Made by a program: the position numbers and the translations under genes | The notes under the pieces: generated by a model | The model's database searches: none | What the model was told of the DNA's origin: nothing | Seen by the model: the letters and a program-made list of their open reading frames with translations, nothing else | Part shown: in pieces, positions 62,246-64,000 of the stretch | How positions within the stretch are numbered: position 1 is the stretch's first letter | Layout of the letters: each line of letters begins with the position of its first letter | NCBI GenBank assembly: GCA_044361315.1 | Contig: JBIKJA010000007.1 | Coordinates: 62,001 to 126,000, forward strand | Direction of reading: 5' to 3' | DNA length: 64,000 bases | Source: Crocinitomix sp044361315 | GTDB lineage: Bacteria > Bacteroidota > Bacteroidia > Flavobacteriales_D > Crocinitomicaceae

Positions 62246-64000
62246 CTAATTTCTTACCAAATCGGCTGCTTGAGTTTGATCTTGGAAATCGTACTCGGTG
62301 ATTCCAACGCCATTGCATGAATAAGAGGTTGTTCCGAATTTAGTTTGTACTTTTTCATAAACATTGCCTACCCCATTTCGAACAACCACTCGGCGCACCA
62401 CATAAGACACCATTAAACCATCTTCGTCTAAATTGGTATAAACTTCTTCGGTCATTCCTTCTGGAAATTGGCTGCCCAAAGCGTTTTTCATTTTTTCGTC
62501 GATTTCGTTGATGTTGATGTCTTTGATACTTTGCACATACTCCTCTGACTTTTGACGCGCTTCCGTGCCATTTTCGTTGATTTCTTTGTTTTTTTCAAGC
62601 ATTTCATCCACCGACTGTGCCGTTTTATCACCCACTTGATCCGCTAATTGATCCGCCATGTCCGCATTGGTCGTTCTGTCAAATGTCCCATCCTCAATAT
62701 ACTTGACAGTGCTGTAAGATTCATTTGTTGTGTTGGAGGTTAATTCATCTTGTGCATCAATTGTTTCCTCTGCAATTGCTGTAACGATAAGCTCATACCC
62801 TTCACGCTCGTTGTCCGCAATGATTTGATTTTCGACAATTTCGATTTCTAATTCATCTGTTTTATCTTTGGTAACCACTGTTGCGGTTTCTTGAACGTCC
62901 ATTAATTCACTTTTAACCACCTCCATTTCAAGCACTTGATCTTCGACAAATGCCTCCATTTTTTGGCGAGGAATGTCATTTCCGATTGACGCTATCTCAA
63001 TTTCGTTAAGGATGTTCTCGGTGTAAATTTTTTGACCAATTGAACCATCGTATTGATTATTTTGAGCTGTCGTTGTTTCTTCAATTAAATCTAATTGTTG
63101 ATTTTCTACCTCCAAAAGACCTTCTTCTCTTGGGAAATCTGCCTCAAAATCTGAAGCAATTCGTTCGTCAATTAAGGTTTCGGTTTCATCCTTGATTTTC
63201 ATTACCACGTTTTCTTGATCCCAAATAGATTCGTTATTTTCATTGATTAATTGAATCTGTTTATCCTCCACTTTTACTGTGGTATTGATTCGGTTGATGT
63301 CTCGATTTGGATCGCTTTCAATTCTAGTTTCTACATAATCCTCAACGTATTCTTTTTGATCAAATGTTTCATTCACTTGGTCGGTTGAAAAATCACCGAT
63401 TTTTTCGCTCGTTTCTAATTTAATCGCTTCTGCGTCTAACTCGAACTTTTCTCTATCTAAATCGTTGTCTTCATACACCTCAACCAACTCGATTTTCATG
63501 TTAGTGACAATTTGGTTTTGACGTTGCGAATTGTTGGTATTGTCCAACACAAGACCGCCTTGGATTTCTTTATATTCCGAGGTCATTACTTCCACCGCAT
63601 CGGCTGCGCCATCATTTTCAGCATCGGCATTTTCGATAAAATTTATTTGTTCTTCTTCTAAAACGATGACTGTTTCTCGCGTATCATAACTTTCTTCCAC
63701 TTGATCCAAGCTGTTTATTTTTAACGCTTCACTTGCATCTAATCCTTGTTGCTCAGTTTTCTTTGCACGTCGGAATTTTCGTTCTTCTTCCGCATTTGCC
63801 AACATATTATCGACATTCACAGCATCTACCGAACGATTTGGCTCTCCGTAATTCGTTAAACCTGGCGATTTTGTTACCACCACACTTGGGTTTAATAAAC
63901 GATCGATTTCGGCTAATTGCGCAGTTGGATAAGGGTCTGTTGGTTTAAATCCTTTTGCACGTTCGTAATAGGTTTTGGCCGATGTATAATTTTTTGCGTT
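62246..64000 (-). CDS. Large acidic repetitive protein, C-terminal 584 residues
   Basis: The frame is open to the window edge, so the N-terminus is missing. The visible part begins with a helical tetratricopeptide-like segment (SAKTYYERAKGFKPTDPYP, AQLAEIDRLL), then about 400 residues of degenerate, strongly acidic repeats of roughly 50 residues (each with a V-x-x-Q-x-L/I-x-x-I/V-E core, as in LEEEQINFIE, VEDKQIQLIN, VENQQLDLIE and IVENQIIAD), and ends in a non-repetitive conserved-looking C-terminus (GMTEEVYTNLDEDGLMVSYV, RRVVVRNGVGNVYEKVQTKF). I know C-termini of this kind from large Bacteroidetes surface or gliding-related proteins but cannot name the family. Confidence 0.75.
   Translation of the reverse strand, partial: NAKNYTSAKTYYERAKGFKPTDPYPTAQLAEIDRLLNPSVVVTKSPGLTNYGEPNRSVDAVNVDNMLANAEEERKFRRAKKTEQQGLDASEALKINSLDQVEESYDTRETVIVLEEEQINFIENADAENDGAADAVEVMTSEYKEIQGGLVLDNTNNSQRQNQIVTNMKIELVEVYEDNDLDREKFELDAEAIKLETSEKIGDFSTDQVNETFDQKEYVEDYVETRIESDPNRDINRINTTVKVEDKQIQLINENNESIWDQENVVMKIKDETETLIDERIASDFEADFPREEGLLEVENQQLDLIEETTTAQNNQYDGSIGQKIYTENILNEIEIASIGNDIPRQKMEAFVEDQVLEMEVVKSELMDVQETATVVTKDKTDELEIEIVENQIIADNEREGYELIVTAIAEETIDAQDELTSNTTNESYSTVKYIEDGTFDRTTNADMADQLADQVGDKTAQSVDEMLEKNKEINENGTEARQKSEEYVQSIKDININEIDEKMKNALGSQFPEGMTEEVYTNLDEDGLMVSYVVRRVVVRNGVGNVYEKVQTKFGTTSYSCNGVGITEYDFQDQTQAADLVRN

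Overview
The window is an AT-rich chromosomal stretch from a member of the Bacteroidetes, most likely order Flavobacteriales (family not determinable here). Pointers are several proteins with type IX secretion (T9SS) C-terminal sorting domains, TonB-dependent receptors with carboxypeptidase-like N-termini, DUF4249 lipoproteins, near absence of Shine-Dalgarno sequences, and repeated matches to the Bacteroidetes -7 promoter box TAnnTTTG. I see no rRNA, insertion sequence, prophage or CRISPR array. There is one tRNA gene, tRNA-Leu(CAA).

Layout. 1-15.9 kb, minus strand: a complete division and cell wall (dcw) cluster, mraZ-rsmH-ftsL-ftsI-murE-mraY-murD-ftsW-murG-murC-ftsQ-ftsA-ftsZ, tightly packed with 1-11 nt overlaps, started by a candidate MraZ-controlled promoter and closed by a terminator after ftsZ. 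MurE carries the DNPR motif of meso-diaminopimelate-adding enzymes. 16.3-20.5 kb: a large secreted thermolysin-like protease. 21.0-23.6 kb: a VWA protein plus MoxR-like ATPase pair. 23.6-27.6 kb: a TonB receptor with two tandem DUF4249 lipoproteins. 28.2-29.9 kb: a LytS/LytTR two-component system. 29.9-38.0 kb: an S9 peptidase, a LolC/E-like permease, rbfA, an MsbA-like ABC exporter and a beta-helix T9SS protein.

38.2-42.7 kb: a methionine operon headed by a SAM-I riboswitch. Methionine synthase is split in two (homocysteine-methyltransferase part, then pterin/B12/activation part). Between the halves lies a QueF-family tunnelling-fold protein that has lost the catalytic cysteine but keeps the base-anchoring glutamate. 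I consider this the most interesting item. 42.8-47.5 kb: photolyase, TIGR01777-type epimerase and a CotH/lamin-tail T9SS protein. 47.7-49.3 kb: a hipBA toxin-antitoxin operon with a probable operator in its promoter. 49.6-53.5 kb: a putative metal-uptake locus (His/Cys-rich small protein, TonB receptor, two lipoproteins). 54.1-57.2 kb: an ABC export triad (ATPase, FtsX-like permease, membrane-fusion lipoprotein).

57.5-59.3 kb: an archaeal-type ATPase/DUF234 gene preceded by two near-identical hairpin repeats and followed by a small cluster of inverted repeats and tRNA-Leu. 59.8-64 kb: a Fur-family regulator, a one-domain degenerate DEAD-box-like protein, an ApbE flavin transferase and the 3' part of a large acidic repetitive protein running off the window. 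Two copies of a structured intergenic element sit directly after the epimerase gene and after apbE, in the same orientation relative to those genes. All calls are by eye; family names come from motif recognition, not from searches.
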